Part shown: in pieces, positions 8,699 to 17,423 of the stretch
How positions within the stretch are numbered: the stretch's first letter is position 1
Layout of the letters: each line of letters starts with the position of its first letter
NCBI GenBank assembly: GCA_038202665.1
Contig: JBBRES010000001.1
Coordinates: 23,771 to 87,770 of the forward strand
DNA length: 64,000 bases
Source of the DNA: Kapaibacterium sp038202665
Lineage (GTDB): Bacteria > Bacteroidota > Ignavibacteria > Kapaibacteriales > Kapaibacteriaceae
Direction: 5' to 3'
The notes under the pieces: model-generated
Told to the model about the DNA's origin: nothing
Database searches by the model: none
What the model saw: the letters and a program-made list of their open reading frames with translations, nothing else
Program-made: the position numbers and the translations under genes

Positions 8699-9402
8699 AC
8701 ATCATCGCAGTCGTAGCAATGCTTGTGCTCTTCGCATCACACACGCAGGCACAGAACTTTGACAACCGCCGCACAGTAAACGTCACCGGCGAAGCAGAGA
8801 CGCGCGTGGTTCCAGACCGTGCATCTGTAACCCTTGGAGTTGAAACTGAAGGGAAGATTGTGGCCGACGTCAAACGCGAGAACGACTCTAAAGTGCGAGC
8901 CATGCTTAAGTCTATCCAAGCGATTGGCATCCAAGAGAAGGACATTCAAACAAGTCAGCTCTCCATTGAGCCACGCTACAACTACAAACAAGACGGCACC
9001 CGTGAGTTCCTCGGCTACGTAATGCGTAACACCATCTACGTCTGGATCAAAGACCTCACAAAAGTAGACGCTGTGATAGGAGCAAGTGTAAACCAGGGTT
9101 CCAATGTGCTGCAGAACATCGAGTTCAGTTTCAGCGAGACGAAACGCGTCGCCGATTCCCTACGAGTTGCGGCAGCGAAAGACGCAAAGGTCAAGGCAGA
9201 GGCTCTTGCCGGTGCTGTCAGCGCGCGCATTGCCAGAGTGATCTCGATGAACGAGTCCGACTATCAACAGCCGCCTGCTCCCATGTGGGCTAAGGCGCGG
9301 GGCATGTCAGTCCGCGAAGATGAGGACGAGGGTGGACCAACAGTTTCTTCGGGTCAGCTCATTATTCGCTCTACTGTGAACGCCGTGTTCGAGTTGGAGT
9401 AA
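8695..9402 (+). CDS. exported SIMPL domain protein (DUF541)
   Basis: A 235-residue exported protein. Residues 1-20 are a signal peptide ending in TQAQ. The mature part begins with the typical SIMPL opening RTVNVTGEAETRVVPDRASVTLGVETEG, seen here as VNVTGEAE, VVPDRA and LGVETEG. It continues with the NDSKVRAMLKSIQAIGI helix and the DIQTSQLSIEPRYNY strand, which are characteristic. Family members (e.g. oxidative stress defence protein YggE) are periplasmic or envelope proteins with poorly defined roles. Start and stop overlap both neighbours (ATGA before, TAATG after), so it is translated as part of the coaBC-ABC-F operon. Confidence 0.88.
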   Translation: MNIIAVVAMLVLFASHTQAQNFDNRRTVNVTGEAETRVVPDRASVTLGVETEGKIVADVKRENDSKVRAMLKSIQAIGIQEKDIQTSQLSIEPRYNYKQDGTREFLGYVMRNTIYVWIKDLTKVDAVIGASVNQGSNVLQNIEFSFSETKRVADSLRVAAAKDAKVKAEALAGAVSARIARVISMNESDYQQPPAPMWAKARGMSVREDEDEGGPTVSSGQLIIRSTVNAVFELE

Positions 9403-10166
9403 TGCTCAACAACAAGAAGATCATCGTTGTCCTCCCTGCCTACAACGCCTCGAAGACGTTGGAGAAAACGTATCGCGAGATACCGTTCGATATCGTGGAC
9501 GATGTGGTACTTGTTGATGATTATTCACGCGACAACACTGCGCATGTAGCACGCGAGCTTGGCATCACGCATGTTATCCGTCACGAACAGAACAAGGGCT
9601 ATGGCGGCAATCAGAAGTCGTGCTATGCCATGGCGCTAGCGCTTGGTGCAGACATTGTGATCATGCTCCATCCCGACTATCAATACACTCCGCTGTTGAT
9701 TCCCTCGATTGCCTCGATCATTGCCAACGATCTCTATCCGGTAGTCCTTGCATCTCGTATCCTTGGCAAGGGAGCACTACAAGGCGGCATGCCACTCTAC
9801 AAGTACATTGCCAACAGAGCGCTCACCTTCATTCAGAACCTTCTCGTCGGATACAAACTCAGTGAGTATCACACGGGCTACCGAGCGTTTTCACGTGAGG
9901 TGCTTGAGGGCATCTGCTTTGAGCGTAATTCTGACGACTTCGTTTTTGACAATCAGATGCTCTCGCAGATTATCTATGCGGGCTTTGATATCGGCGAAGT
10001 AACGTGTCCCACAAAGTATTTCGAAGAAGCATCTTCTATCAACTTCCGTCGGAGCTCCATCTACGGCCTCGGCGTTCTTGTGACGAGCCTCAAACACTTC
10101 TTGCAGCGCATCGGCATTGGCCGGTTCGCATTGTATGAACAACCAACTTCAAAGAGCAGACTATGA
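9402..10166 (+). CDS. family 2 glycosyltransferase
   Basis: A 254-residue GT-A fold glycosyltransferase resembling polyprenyl-phosphate mannose/glucose synthases. Near the N-terminus are VLPAYNASKTLEKTY, the nucleotide-sugar-binding VLVDDYSRDNT, and NKGYGGNQK. The DxD-equivalent region reads MLHPDYQYTP. GYRAFSREVL with an acidic neighbourhood supplies the acceptor/catalytic segment. There are no strong membrane helices at the C-terminus, so only the soluble catalytic domain is present. It probably transfers a sugar from a nucleotide donor to a lipid carrier; the exact substrate is unknown. It starts on the stop of the SIMPL gene (TAATG) and overlaps the TPR gene by 4 bp. Confidence 0.9.
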   Translation: MLNNKKIIVVLPAYNASKTLEKTYREIPFDIVDDVVLVDDYSRDNTAHVARELGITHVIRHEQNKGYGGNQKSCYAMALALGADIVIMLHPDYQYTPLLIPSIASIIANDLYPVVLASRILGKGALQGGMPLYKYIANRALTFIQNLLVGYKLSEYHTGYRAFSREVLEGICFERNSDDFVFDNQMLSQIIYAGFDIGEVTCPTKYFEEASSINFRRSSIYGLGVLVTSLKHFLQRIGIGRFALYEQPTSKSRL

Positions 10167-11398
10167 TGATCCGCGCCTTCCTCCTTTCCGCCTTCCTGTG
10201 TGCAACCTCTATTACAGCCATGGCGCAGCAGCCAACGGAGTTTCTTACACAGGGCAACGACGCCTATCAAAAGAACGAGTATAAGAAAGCCATCGAGCTG
10301 TACACGAGCGCTATCAGTGGCTCTCCGTCGCTTACACAAGCGTATTACAATCGTGGCCTTGCCTACATGCAGTCGAAGCAAAGCGCCAATGCCTTGCGCG
10401 ACTTTAGCAAAGTGATTGAGCTTGATCCTCGGTTTAAAGACGCGTATCTGAATCGAAGCTTCATCAACATCGTAGAGCATCGCGTCACCGACGCCGTGCC
10501 AGATCTGACGGCGTACCTAAAGATCGATGGACTCAATGCAACGGCATGGTTTAATCGAGGTCAGGCCTATCAGGAAATGGGAAAGAACGATTCTGCGATG
10601 GCAGACTTTACGAAAGCGATTTCGATAGACACAACACTGATGAGTGCCTACTTGGCGCGCGGTGTGAACTATGCGCGTGAAGGCAAAACAGATCTCGCAA
10701 TCAAAGACCTTGAGCGCGCCACAAGGCTCAATCCGGAAGAACCACTTGGTTGGCTTAATCTCGGACAGGCCTACTTCTCTGCAGGACATGGCGACTCTGC
10801 CGGTACTGCTTGGAGAAAGTTCATTACGATGGAAAAGGGAACAGCACGTTCGAAGCAAGTAGATACGATGCTCATCGAAATGTGCCAGGACACACGCGGC
10901 GTTGTAGACAAAGCGTTTCAAGACACGTCCAAGCTCGTATCTATCAAACTGCCACAACACTGGTTCACCAATACGCAAGACGATGGCAAGGTCTTCAATT
11001 TCTTCGTGTCGAAGGAACGCATAGATAAGCCACAAGACATGTACACAAGCGGCGTAGCTATTCATATGCTTCGAGATGTGGCCAAGAACTACAACCTGAA
11101 GGACCCTACTCCAACGTCAATCGTAACGTTCTGGACGGCCTTCCTTGACGACGCGAGCAAAGAGTACGATGTGTACACCGTGAGCAAGACCGAGCCCATC
11201 AAGGTGGGCGCGTGGACGGGAAGCATTCGCGACATTACTCTGCGCATTAAAAAGGAGTATTACACGGTGCACAAGTGGGAGGCCGTTGTGGCCAACCGCG
11301 ACAACGTACTCTGGGTAACAGCGGAATGTCCGGCAGATCTATGGCCCGCATTCCGTGATCGTTTTCGCAAAGCCATCGAAACCATGCGTCTTCCGTAG
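10163..11398 (+). CDS. exported tetratricopeptide repeat protein
   Basis: A 411-residue protein with an N-terminal signal peptide (to about residue 22, ..TAMAQQ). At least five to six consecutive TPR motifs follow, spanning roughly residues 25-225: repeated patterns of A..NRG.A......A..DF..AI.LDP, e.g. AYYNRGLAYMQSK and AWFNRGQAYQEMG. The remaining ~185 residues form a separate domain with strand-rich segments, including LPQHWFTN, without a family I recognise. It is probably a periplasmic scaffold. It overlaps the glycosyltransferase gene by ATGA and is followed after 9 bp by dcd. Partners are not evident. Confidence 0.85.
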   Translation: MMIRAFLLSAFLCATSITAMAQQPTEFLTQGNDAYQKNEYKKAIELYTSAISGSPSLTQAYYNRGLAYMQSKQSANALRDFSKVIELDPRFKDAYLNRSFINIVEHRVTDAVPDLTAYLKIDGLNATAWFNRGQAYQEMGKNDSAMADFTKAISIDTTLMSAYLARGVNYAREGKTDLAIKDLERATRLNPEEPLGWLNLGQAYFSAGHGDSAGTAWRKFITMEKGTARSKQVDTMLIEMCQDTRGVVDKAFQDTSKLVSIKLPQHWFTNTQDDGKVFNFFVSKERIDKPQDMYTSGVAIHMLRDVAKNYNLKDPTPTSIVTFWTAFLDDASKEYDVYTVSKTEPIKVGAWTGSIRDITLRIKKEYYTVHKWEAVVANRDNVLWVTAECPADLWPAFRDRFRKAIETMRLP

Positions 11399-11407
11399 AT
11401 TTGACCT

Positions 11408-11962
11408 ATGATCCTCACAGACAAAGAAATCCTCGCAGGTATTGACAATGGCAAGATCGTAATCGAGCCATTTGATCGTGCCTGCCTTGGCTCCAACTCG
11501 TACGACGTCCACCTTGGACGCACGCTCGCGCTCTACAACAACGAAGTACTAGATGCAAAGGCGCACAACCGCATCACCACGTTTGAAATCCCTGAAGAAG
11601 GCTATGTATTGGACCCGGGGAAACTCTACCTGGGCGTGACCGAGGAATACACAGAGTCGCACGCACACGTGCCGTTCCTCGAGGGCAAAAGCAGTGTTGG
11701 CCGCTTGGGCATCGACATTCATGCAACGGCCGGCAAGGGCGACATAGGGTTCTGCAACTACTGGACGCTCGAGATCTCCGTCAAACAGCCTGTGCGCGTC
11801 TATGCTAGCATGCCGATAGGTCAGCTCATCTACTTCCTCGTGCATGGAGACGTGATCAACCCATACAACCGCAAGCCAGGCGCCAAGTACAATGAGCGCG
11901 CGGCCATTCCGGTTGAGTCGATGATGTGGAAGAACTTCCCTGAAAACGAACGCATCGTATGA
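11408..11962 (+). CDS. dcd: dCTP deaminase
   Basis: A 184-residue trimeric dUTPase-superfamily enzyme that converts dCTP to dUTP, feeding thymidylate synthesis. Diagnostic segments are LGSNSYDVHLG near the N-terminus, the phosphate-binding GKSSVGRLGIDIHATAGKGD, and TLEIS with the catalytic Glu. C-terminal YNERAAIP and a following hydrophobic tail match the dCTP deaminase lid region. The length is slightly below E. coli Dcd (193 aa). The G(F/W)xDPGF element common in the family reads GKGDIGF here, a small change. It overlaps the next gene by ATGA. Confidence 0.93.
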   Translation: MILTDKEILAGIDNGKIVIEPFDRACLGSNSYDVHLGRTLALYNNEVLDAKAHNRITTFEIPEEGYVLDPGKLYLGVTEEYTESHAHVPFLEGKSSVGRLGIDIHATAGKGDIGFCNYWTLEISVKQPVRVYASMPIGQLIYFLVHGDVINPYNRKPGAKYNERAAIPVESMMWKNFPENERIV

Positions 11963-12573
11963 TCCTTCGCCTCCTGTCTTTCAGCCTTGCCGCCCTCCTC
12001 CTGCTTTCGTGTGCAGAAGAGGAAGAAGGGCGTTTGGATGAATCTGTTTTTGATGGGCAGAGCATTCTTGATGAGCGCGCCGAGAAAGACAAAATGTTCG
12101 CGTCGTCTGATGATTCGCCCATCCCTGCACCACAGCGCGCATCGTTCTCGGGTCTGTCGTACTATGCGCCAGACTCGAACTATTGCATCGATGCCAACCT
12201 CGAGATCTTTGCCACACCAGACACTGTAGCGATGCAAACGTCCATTGCGAGCGACATTCGGAAGGCGTTGCGCATTGGAAAGTTTTCGGGGATGGTGAAG
12301 GGCGGCAAGGTGGCACTCTATGCGTACACGTTTATGGATGGAGAAGCAGATCAGCTTTTCGTGCCGTTCACAGATAAGACGAGTGGATTTGAAACGTATG
12401 AGGCCGGAAGGTACCTTGATGTAGAACGTCACGACGACGAAGACTATATTCTCGACTTCAATCGCGCGTACAGCCCATACTGTGCCTACAACAGTCAGTA
12501 TGCATGTCCGCTAGTACCCGCAGAAAACCGTCTTCCCTTGTCCATACGTGCCGGAGAAAAACGATGGCACTAA
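11959..12573 (+). CDS. hypothetical lipoprotein, 204 aa
   Basis: A signal peptide with a lipobox (LLLLSC, Cys about residue 18) is followed by a strongly acidic EEEE stretch, marking a lipid-anchored envelope protein. The mature domain has no family I recognise: strand-rich with scattered aromatic residues (GLSYYAPDSNYCIDAN, YAYTFMDGEADQLF). Two or three C-terminal cysteines around CAYNSQYACP could form disulfides. It overlaps dcd by 4 bp and the following lipoprotein gene by 10 bp, so it belongs to the same transcript. Two adjacent lipoproteins of similar size suggest a shared envelope role, but nothing more specific can be said. Confidence 0.65.
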   Translation: MILRLLSFSLAALLLLSCAEEEEGRLDESVFDGQSILDERAEKDKMFASSDDSPIPAPQRASFSGLSYYAPDSNYCIDANLEIFATPDTVAMQTSIASDIRKALRIGKFSGMVKGGKVALYAYTFMDGEADQLFVPFTDKTSGFETYEAGRYLDVERHDDEDYILDFNRAYSPYCAYNSQYACPLVPAENRLPLSIRAGEKRWH

Positions 12574-13187
12574 CACTTCGTGTTGTTGTAGCCATTGCGT
12601 CACTGAGCATGCTTGCCACATCGTGCCTATTCGTCAAGGCACCGGACCAAAAAGTAACGGTCGAGAACGTTGCCCTGAGTCCCAAGCCAGAGATTGAAAT
12701 GAGCGACGAGCTTGTTCGAACAAGAACAGGCGACATGATTGCGCTATTGCCGAAGGGCTGGTTTTTTCTTGACACGAAGGGACAAGAGTCCTCCGACATT
12801 TTTGCTGTTGCGGTCAATCCAGACTATACCGTTAGCGCCGTCTTCGCCTCGATCCCTAATAGCGAGTCGTCCAAGGAGATGCTCGAGAAGGAAGGCGTAC
12901 TTGGCCTAGCACGAGCTTCATTCAACAAGCACGCACGCAAAACAGCGAACTCCACAAAGCTAATCGGCACATACTCAACGGCAGAGCTTGGACCACGTCG
13001 GTTCGGGTGCTATGAATTCTCTACAAGTGGAGGCAGCCTGCGCACTCGCTGCGCCGTCTTCACGTCGAGTCTTGGCAACCATTACGAATTCGCCTTGGTA
13101 CCGATGACGGTAAGTGGGAAGGACCTTCTTCCGGATGCAGAGCAAGTGAAAATCTTCCGATCCATTCTGGCAACCGTACAGTACTAA
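12564..13187 (+). CDS. hypothetical lipoprotein, 207 aa
   Basis: A lipoprotein with a signal peptide ending in the lipobox LATSC, about 17-19 residues after the ATG at 12564. That start is chosen because it puts the signal peptide at the N-terminus; the open frame from 12504 would add a basic, non-signal stretch. The mature domain contains TGDMIALLPKGWFFLDTK and repeated short strands. It may belong to a PsbP- or PsaE-like small beta domain, but I cannot name a family. Two cysteines (FGCYEF and RTRCAVF) could pair. It overlaps both neighbours: 10 bp upstream, TAATG downstream. Confidence 0.65.
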   Translation: MALTLRVVVAIASLSMLATSCLFVKAPDQKVTVENVALSPKPEIEMSDELVRTRTGDMIALLPKGWFFLDTKGQESSDIFAVAVNPDYTVSAVFASIPNSESSKEMLEKEGVLGLARASFNKHARKTANSTKLIGTYSTAELGPRRFGCYEFSTSGGSLRTRCAVFTSSLGNHYEFALVPMTVSGKDLLPDAEQVKIFRSILATVQY

Positions 13188-13612
13188 TGCAGCTTTCAGA
13201 AGACACCGAAGCGGTATTGGAGTTCCTCGATACGACGATCGAGGGTGGACTTCGCAAGCGTAACGACGTGGGCACTATCCTTGAACTAGGCGCTTCGCAC
13301 GGTGAGTCTGAACTCTTCAACACCATCTCTCGCACCGGTACCGGAATGTTCAAGGTGTATAGCACTCTACGCAGACTGCAACAAGGCGCCGATGGATTTG
13401 CGCAGTTGGAGCGAGAGTTTGCCATGCAAATGAATCTTCTTCGCGAACAACTTGCATCGATTGTACAGCATGCGGACGACGCGACGGCGCTTCGTTTCGA
13501 CGACATCTACTTTGGTATGACGCAAGGCGTTATTCGCAACCTCGTAGACCTTGCACACGATCTGGCTAAGATCAAGGGACTTCAGAACGACGGTGCGACA
13601 CCTCAATCTTGA
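13187..13612 (+). CDS. hypothetical helical protein, 141 aa
   Basis: A small cytoplasmic protein without signal peptide. The sequence is largely helical, with long amphipathic runs (e.g. AQLEREFAMQMNLLREQLASIV and NLVDLAHDLAKIKGL, quoted in parts) that could form a coiled coil or helical bundle. No family is recognised. The ATG at 13187 overlaps the previous stop (TAATG). Its 3' end runs about 20 bp into the following membrane-protein gene. Conserved operon placement and codon use support a real gene; function unknown. Confidence 0.6.
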   Translation: MQLSEDTEAVLEFLDTTIEGGLRKRNDVGTILELGASHGESELFNTISRTGTGMFKVYSTLRRLQQGADGFAQLEREFAMQMNLLREQLASIVQHADDATALRFDDIYFGMTQGVIRNLVDLAHDLAKIKGLQNDGATPQS

Positions 13613-14405
13613 TATAGTTCTCGGCATCATCTGCACTGAGTTGTTTGCTCAGATCGTATTGAATGTTCATGTGCTCCCCGCATGGTGGTTTGTTGTCCCC
13701 GCGGCGGCATGGCTTATGTACACGATAGACCGATTGCTGGATGTGCGAAAGCAAGGCAATCAGTACAACACACCACGTCATCGATTTCATCTGAAGCATC
13801 AGCGAGCGTTATGGACGCTCGTTGCTCTCATCATTCCTTGCACGCTCGTTGCTGCACTTCTCTTTCTTCTGCCTGATGTTTGGATCGTAGGCGCGGTCCT
13901 TGGTACGCTCACACTGTTGCACGTTGTTACGCAGGGTCCCGGACTCCGAAAGTATCGTGGTGTGATCAAAGATGCGACCGTCGTGATCATCTACACGTCT
14001 GCCGTGTGGTCTGTACCGCTACTGCGTTGTGCGCAAAGGCCTTTCGCAGTGTGGCTCTTCCCTGCCGCCTTCCTCGTTCTTGCAACACAAAATGTTGTGT
14101 TGTTCGGTTTGATGGAGATGCGTTCAGACGAAACGCTCGATCGTTCATCGGTCGTTCGAACTCTTGGCATCCCACGGTCTGCAGCGTTGTTGCATGCATG
14201 TACGGCGCTCATCATTGGCCTCTCCATTGTTCTTGCAACGTCCAACGCGCCGCACGCATTGGCAGCGGCTGTGATCATCGTGGTGATGACGATCACGCTC
14301 GAGGTCCTCTATGCGGCGCGTCGAACAGTTGCAAAACATGAAGTCTATCGGCTGATTGGTGATGGAATCTTCTACCTTCCCGCCCTCATCGTATTGGTAC
14401 CATAG
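13593..14405 (+). CDS. UbiA-like prenyltransferase-family membrane protein
   Basis: A 270-residue integral membrane protein with about eight hydrophobic segments. Two places resemble UbiA superfamily aspartate motifs: a first DRLLD (after WLMYTI, about residue 38) and a second RSDETLDRSSVVRTLG, like the DxxxD..G..TL.. element of UbiA enzymes. The first motif lacks the usual ND start, so it may be a divergent or non-catalytic member. UbiA proteins transfer prenyl groups to aromatic acceptors (quinones, chlorophyll/heme side chains). Start GTG at 13593 is preferred; a TTG at 13551 would add 14 residues inside the previous gene. It converges with, and overlaps by 20 bp, the sigma-factor gene. 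Confidence 0.6.
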   Translation: MRHLNLDIVLGIICTELFAQIVLNVHVLPAWWFVVPAAAWLMYTIDRLLDVRKQGNQYNTPRHRFHLKHQRALWTLVALIIPCTLVAALLFLLPDVWIVGAVLGTLTLLHVVTQGPGLRKYRGVIKDATVVIIYTSAVWSVPLLRCAQRPFAVWLFPAAFLVLATQNVVLFGLMEMRSDETLDRSSVVRTLGIPRSAALLHACTALIIGLSIVLATSNAPHALAAAVIIVVMTITLEVLYAARRTVAKHEVYRLIGDGIFYLPALIVLVP

Positions 14406-14904
14406 CGCGTTCAATGCCAAGCACTCTGCGAGCGAGTTTGAGCGCGCGCTCGTGTCGCTTTCGCATACACATCCCGGAAACACCGATCCGACGGGCAGCT
14501 TCTTCGAGCGTGAGACCTTCTAGGTAATGAAGGTTCAACACTTGGGCATAGTGCGATGGTAAGCGCCGCAGTACGCCTTCTGTTTCGAGATGATCATCCA
14601 AGGTGCTCTCGGAGGTGATCGCATGTTGTGCGGCCAAAGACTCCTCTACGATGGCCCATCCAGACTCGTCTTCGGTTGCGTCGGGATAGACGTGCTTACG
14701 CTTGCGTTTTGAGATTCGCATCAAGTAGCGCGACATCACGCGGTATTCAAAGGCAGGCGCGTCGTGCACGGGCTCTCGCGCTGCGCGTGTAGCATACAAG
14801 GTGGCAATGGTGGCGGCGCTCTGCGCATCGTCCACATCGTCAGGTGAACACAAGGGGAATTGACGCTCGTATCTACGATACACGTCGGCTGGTTCCCGTT
14901 CCAT
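14386..14904 (-). CDS. ECF-like sigma-70 family RNA polymerase sigma factor
   Basis: A 172-residue protein whose C-terminal third is a sigma region 4: LRRLPSHYAQVLNLHYLEG, then LTLEEAARRIGVSG and a basic recognition helix (MRKRHERALKLARR). The N-terminal part (AYLYATRA.. and YRVMSRYLMRISKRKRK) would be region 2, but is divergent. The start at 14904 is chosen because GGAG stands 6 bp upstream on the reverse strand; upstream ATG 14916 and GTG 14952 lack one. It is divergent from a Crp-type regulator and converges with the UbiA-like gene. No anti-sigma gene is visible next to it, so regulation is open. Confidence 0.72.
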   Translation of the reverse strand: MEREPADVYRRYERQFPLCSPDDVDDAQSAATIATLYATRAAREPVHDAPAFEYRVMSRYLMRISKRKRKHVYPDATEDESGWAIVEESLAAQHAITSESTLDDHLETEGVLRRLPSHYAQVLNLHYLEGLTLEEAARRIGVSGMCMRKRHERALKLARRVLGIERAMVPIR

Positions 14905-14975
14905 GCTAATCTCCATGAACGGTGGGTGAAAGTGTTGCGAACATCCTTCCACCGTGCGCCATCAACCAACCTCCA

Positions 14976-15659
14976 ATGTATAAACGCGTCACTTCAGCCC
15001 TCTGGCACTCCATATCCGTGTGCGTTCGTAGTTTGGCCCACATGAATCCAATCGCTTTTTTGGGAAGCATCCCAACAACGGAAGTACGAATGCCGGCCGG
15101 CACGTGGGTGTTCCGAGAGAACGAAAGCTGCGGTCGCGTTGGCTTTGTGCTCTCTGGTACAATTCGCGTGTTCAAAGAACACGAGTCCGGAAAGAGCATC
15201 ACACTGTACCGACTTGGTTTTGGCGACTCGTGCATTCTCTCCATGTCGTGCGCACTCTCAAACCCTATTCATCAAGCATCTGCAATTGTCGAAGAAGATG
15301 CTGTGGTCCTGACGGTATCAACGGCGGAGTTTCGCGCGCTCATGGACACGTCGCATGAAGCACGCGACTACGTCTTTAGCGCATTCGCTACGCGCCTTAC
15401 CGATGTGCTCATGCTACTCGAAGAAGTCGTCTTCCGTCGGATGGATGCGCGCATTGCCGGACTCCTCCTCGAACACGCTGCCCGTCATGGTTCGGATACG
15501 ATCGAAATCACACACGAACAACTAGCAGACGAGGCGGGCACCGCGCGTGAAGTGGTTACACGTCTGCTTCGCGAATTCGTGACCAATCAGTGGGTGAGCA
15601 CCGCACGAGGAGTCATCACGCTCACGAACAAGGGAGCACTGGCCAAAGCGGTTGCGTGA
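14976..15659 (+). CDS. Crp/Fnr family transcriptional regulator
   Basis: A cyclic-nucleotide-binding-fold regulator, 227 residues from the ATG at 14976. The effector domain shows AGTWVFRENESCG, GFVLSGTIRVFKE and a GDSCILSMSC segment; this SCIL..SC pattern marks a subfamily that may sense redox or sulfur species through cysteines (inference). The C-terminal winged helix reads THEQLADEAGTAREVVTRLLREF. The start at 14976 leaves the ~40-residue leader usual for the family; 15042 would give only 18, and no Shine-Dalgarno decides. Its stop overlaps a GTGA-N6-TCAC palindrome in front of the persulfide-enzyme gene, suggesting it controls that gene. Confidence 0.85.
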   Translation: MYKRVTSALWHSISVCVRSLAHMNPIAFLGSIPTTEVRMPAGTWVFRENESCGRVGFVLSGTIRVFKEHESGKSITLYRLGFGDSCILSMSCALSNPIHQASAIVEEDAVVLTVSTAEFRALMDTSHEARDYVFSAFATRLTDVLMLLEEVVFRRMDARIAGLLLEHAARHGSDTIEITHEQLADEAGTAREVVTRLLREFVTNQWVSTARGVITLTNKGALAKAVA

Positions 15660-15669
15660 CCTTGGTCAC
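15656..15669. promoter_or_regulatory. Crp-type palindrome GTGACC-TT-GGTCAC
   Basis: A perfect 14-bp inverted repeat with the Crp-core spacing GTGA-N6-TCAC, overlapping the stop of the regulator gene. Its centre is about 35 bp before the TAGTTTTG box, which places it near -41 to -45 for the downstream gene, as in class II activation. Operator use is inferred. Confidence 0.55.
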
Positions 15670-15693
15670 ACAGTCCAGCGCCTTGCTTTTCCC

Positions 15694-15701
15694 TAGTTTT
15701 G
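15694..15701 (+). promoter_or_regulatory. candidate -7 box TAGTTTTG
   Basis: Matches TAnnTTTG, 31 bp upstream of the persulfide-enzyme ATG and downstream of the Crp-type palindrome. No -33 element is clear, which would fit an activator-dependent promoter. Confidence 0.4.
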
Positions 15702-15732
15702 AGAACGATCATTCACAACGCAACACACAACA

Positions 15733-17109
15733 ATGTTCTTCAAACAGATCTACGAACCAGGCCTCGCCCACGCATCGTACATGGTGGGATGTCAGAAAAC
15801 CGGAACCGTCATGGTGATCGACGCCAAGCGTGACGTCGACACGTACATCGAGATCGCACAGCAGGAACGACTGCAGATCACGCACCTTACCGAAACGCAC
15901 ATTCATGCAGACTTCTTAAGCGGAACGCGCGAACTCGCCGCGCTCACGGGCGCAGAAATGCTGCTGAGTGATGAGGGCGGCGAGGAGTGGCGCTACGAGT
16001 TTCCGCATACTGGACTCAGGAATGGCGACATCTTTATGGTGGGTAACATTAAGGTGGAGGTTGTTCACACACCAGGCCATACACCTGAGCACATCTCCTT
16101 CTTGGTAACCGACACTCCGGCCATTGCGGACGTACCGATTATGATGTTCACAGGCGACTTCGTCTTTGTTGGCGATGTTGGACGTCCGGATCTTCTTGAA
16201 AAGGCGGCAGGGTACAAGGGCACGATGGAGATTGGGGCACGACAACTTTGGACTTCCCTTGCCGCCTTCCGCGCCTTACCAGACCATATTCAGGTTCATC
16301 CTGCACATGGTGCCGGATCTGCTTGTGGCAAGGCTCTAGGTGCGATTCCTTCGTCGACGGTGGGGTATGAAAAACTAGTAAACTGGGCATTGCGCCACAC
16401 CAACGAAGAAGAGTTCGTGCAAGAGCTTCTGTCGGGTCAGCCAGAGCCTCCCTACTACTTTGCCCACATGAAACGCTTAAACAAAGTTGATCGTCCGCTC
16501 CTTCCAAACGTACCCGAGCTCAAACGACTTTCGCTTGCCGATATCGACGATGCTCTAGCGAACAACCAAAACATCGTAGACACGCGGTCGAAGGTGTCGT
16601 TCGCAGGTGGACACATTCCGAACACAATCAACATCCAAGACAACAAGGCCTTCTCTACATGGGCCGGCTGGATGCTCGACTACAATGAGCCCTTCACCGT
16701 AATCGCTCCTCCTGAACGCACAAACGAGATCATGCGGAAGCTTATGCGCATCGGACTTGATTCTGTTCGCGGCGTTATCGAAGACGTCACCATGTGGACG
16801 GATGCCGGCAGAGACCTGGCTACTGTTCCACAAATCGACCTTGACGAACTCAAGCAACGCTACGATCATGAGAACGTATTCGTAGTCGATGTACGCGGTG
16901 CAACGGAACATGCGGAAGGTCATATCCCAGGCGCAACAAACATTCATGCCGGCTACCTTCCGCAGCACTACGCAGAAATTCCGAGAGACAAAGTCGTCGT
17001 AATCTCCTGTCAATCCGGCGACCGCTCCAGCATCGCAACATCCATGATGCTTCGCGCCGGATTCACCAACGTGGTAAACTTCCCGTTGGGGTTTGGGGGA
17101 TGGAAGTGA
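15733..17109 (+). CDS. MBL-fold persulfide dioxygenase-like protein with two rhodanese domains
   Basis: A 458-residue fusion: an ETHE1/CstB-like metallo-beta-lactamase domain (about residues 1-240) followed by two rhodanese domains (about 260-360 and 370-458). Metal motif THIHADF is at 55-61, with VEVVHTPGHTPEH and later GD and HPAHGAGS segments; these ligands fit mononuclear iron persulfide dioxygenases. The second rhodanese has an intact loop CQSGDRS with Cys426. The first has no Cys at that place (VIAPPERTNE) and is probably structural. The expected reaction is oxidation of persulfides to sulfite, with sulfur transfer. It follows a Crp-type regulator and candidate operator. Its stop TGA lies in the first unit of the heptamer repeat array. 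Confidence 0.9.
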   Translation: MFFKQIYEPGLAHASYMVGCQKTGTVMVIDAKRDVDTYIEIAQQERLQITHLTETHIHADFLSGTRELAALTGAEMLLSDEGGEEWRYEFPHTGLRNGDIFMVGNIKVEVVHTPGHTPEHISFLVTDTPAIADVPIMMFTGDFVFVGDVGRPDLLEKAAGYKGTMEIGARQLWTSLAAFRALPDHIQVHPAHGAGSACGKALGAIPSSTVGYEKLVNWALRHTNEEEFVQELLSGQPEPPYYFAHMKRLNKVDRPLLPNVPELKRLSLADIDDALANNQNIVDTRSKVSFAGGHIPNTINIQDNKAFSTWAGWMLDYNEPFTVIAPPERTNEIMRKLMRIGLDSVRGVIEDVTMWTDAGRDLATVPQIDLDELKQRYDHENVFVVDVRGATEHAEGHIPGATNIHAGYLPQHYAEIPRDKVVVISCQSGDRSSIATSMMLRAGFTNVVNFPLGFGGWK

Positions 17110-17423
17110 GTAAAGTGAGAAGTGACGAGTGAGAAGTGAGAAGTCAAGTGAGAAGTGACGAGTGAGAAGTTCGTAAAGTGACAAGTGACGAGTGAGAAGT
17201 GAGAAGTCAAGTGAGAAGTGAGAAGTGAGAAGTGAGAAGTTCGTAAAGTGACAAGTGACGAGTGAGAAGTTCGTAAAGTGACAAGTGACGAGTGAGAAGT
17301 GAGAAGTCAAGTGAGAAGTGACAAGTGAGAAGTGGAATGTGACAGTCTGCCGGGAGGCTGCCGGGAGGCTGCCGGGAGGCTGCCGGGAGGCTGCCGGGAA
17401 GGGTGAGGAGTAAGAAGTGAGAA
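17106..17423. repeat. composite repeat R1: heptamer array plus 11-bp GC-rich units
   Basis: From 17106 to about 17340 the sequence is built of 7-bp units GTGAGAA, GTGACGA and GTGACAA, with 5-bp GTCAA and 9-bp GTTCGTAAA spacers; a 30-bp composite made of these recurs. At 17347-17401 five 11-bp units CTGCCGGGAGG follow (the last ends AAG), then degenerate heptamers to 17423. Array units supply the TGA stop of the upstream gene and the GTG start of the downstream one. In the opposite orientation the heptamers contain no stop in any frame, which creates long false ORFs. Confidence 0.9.
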
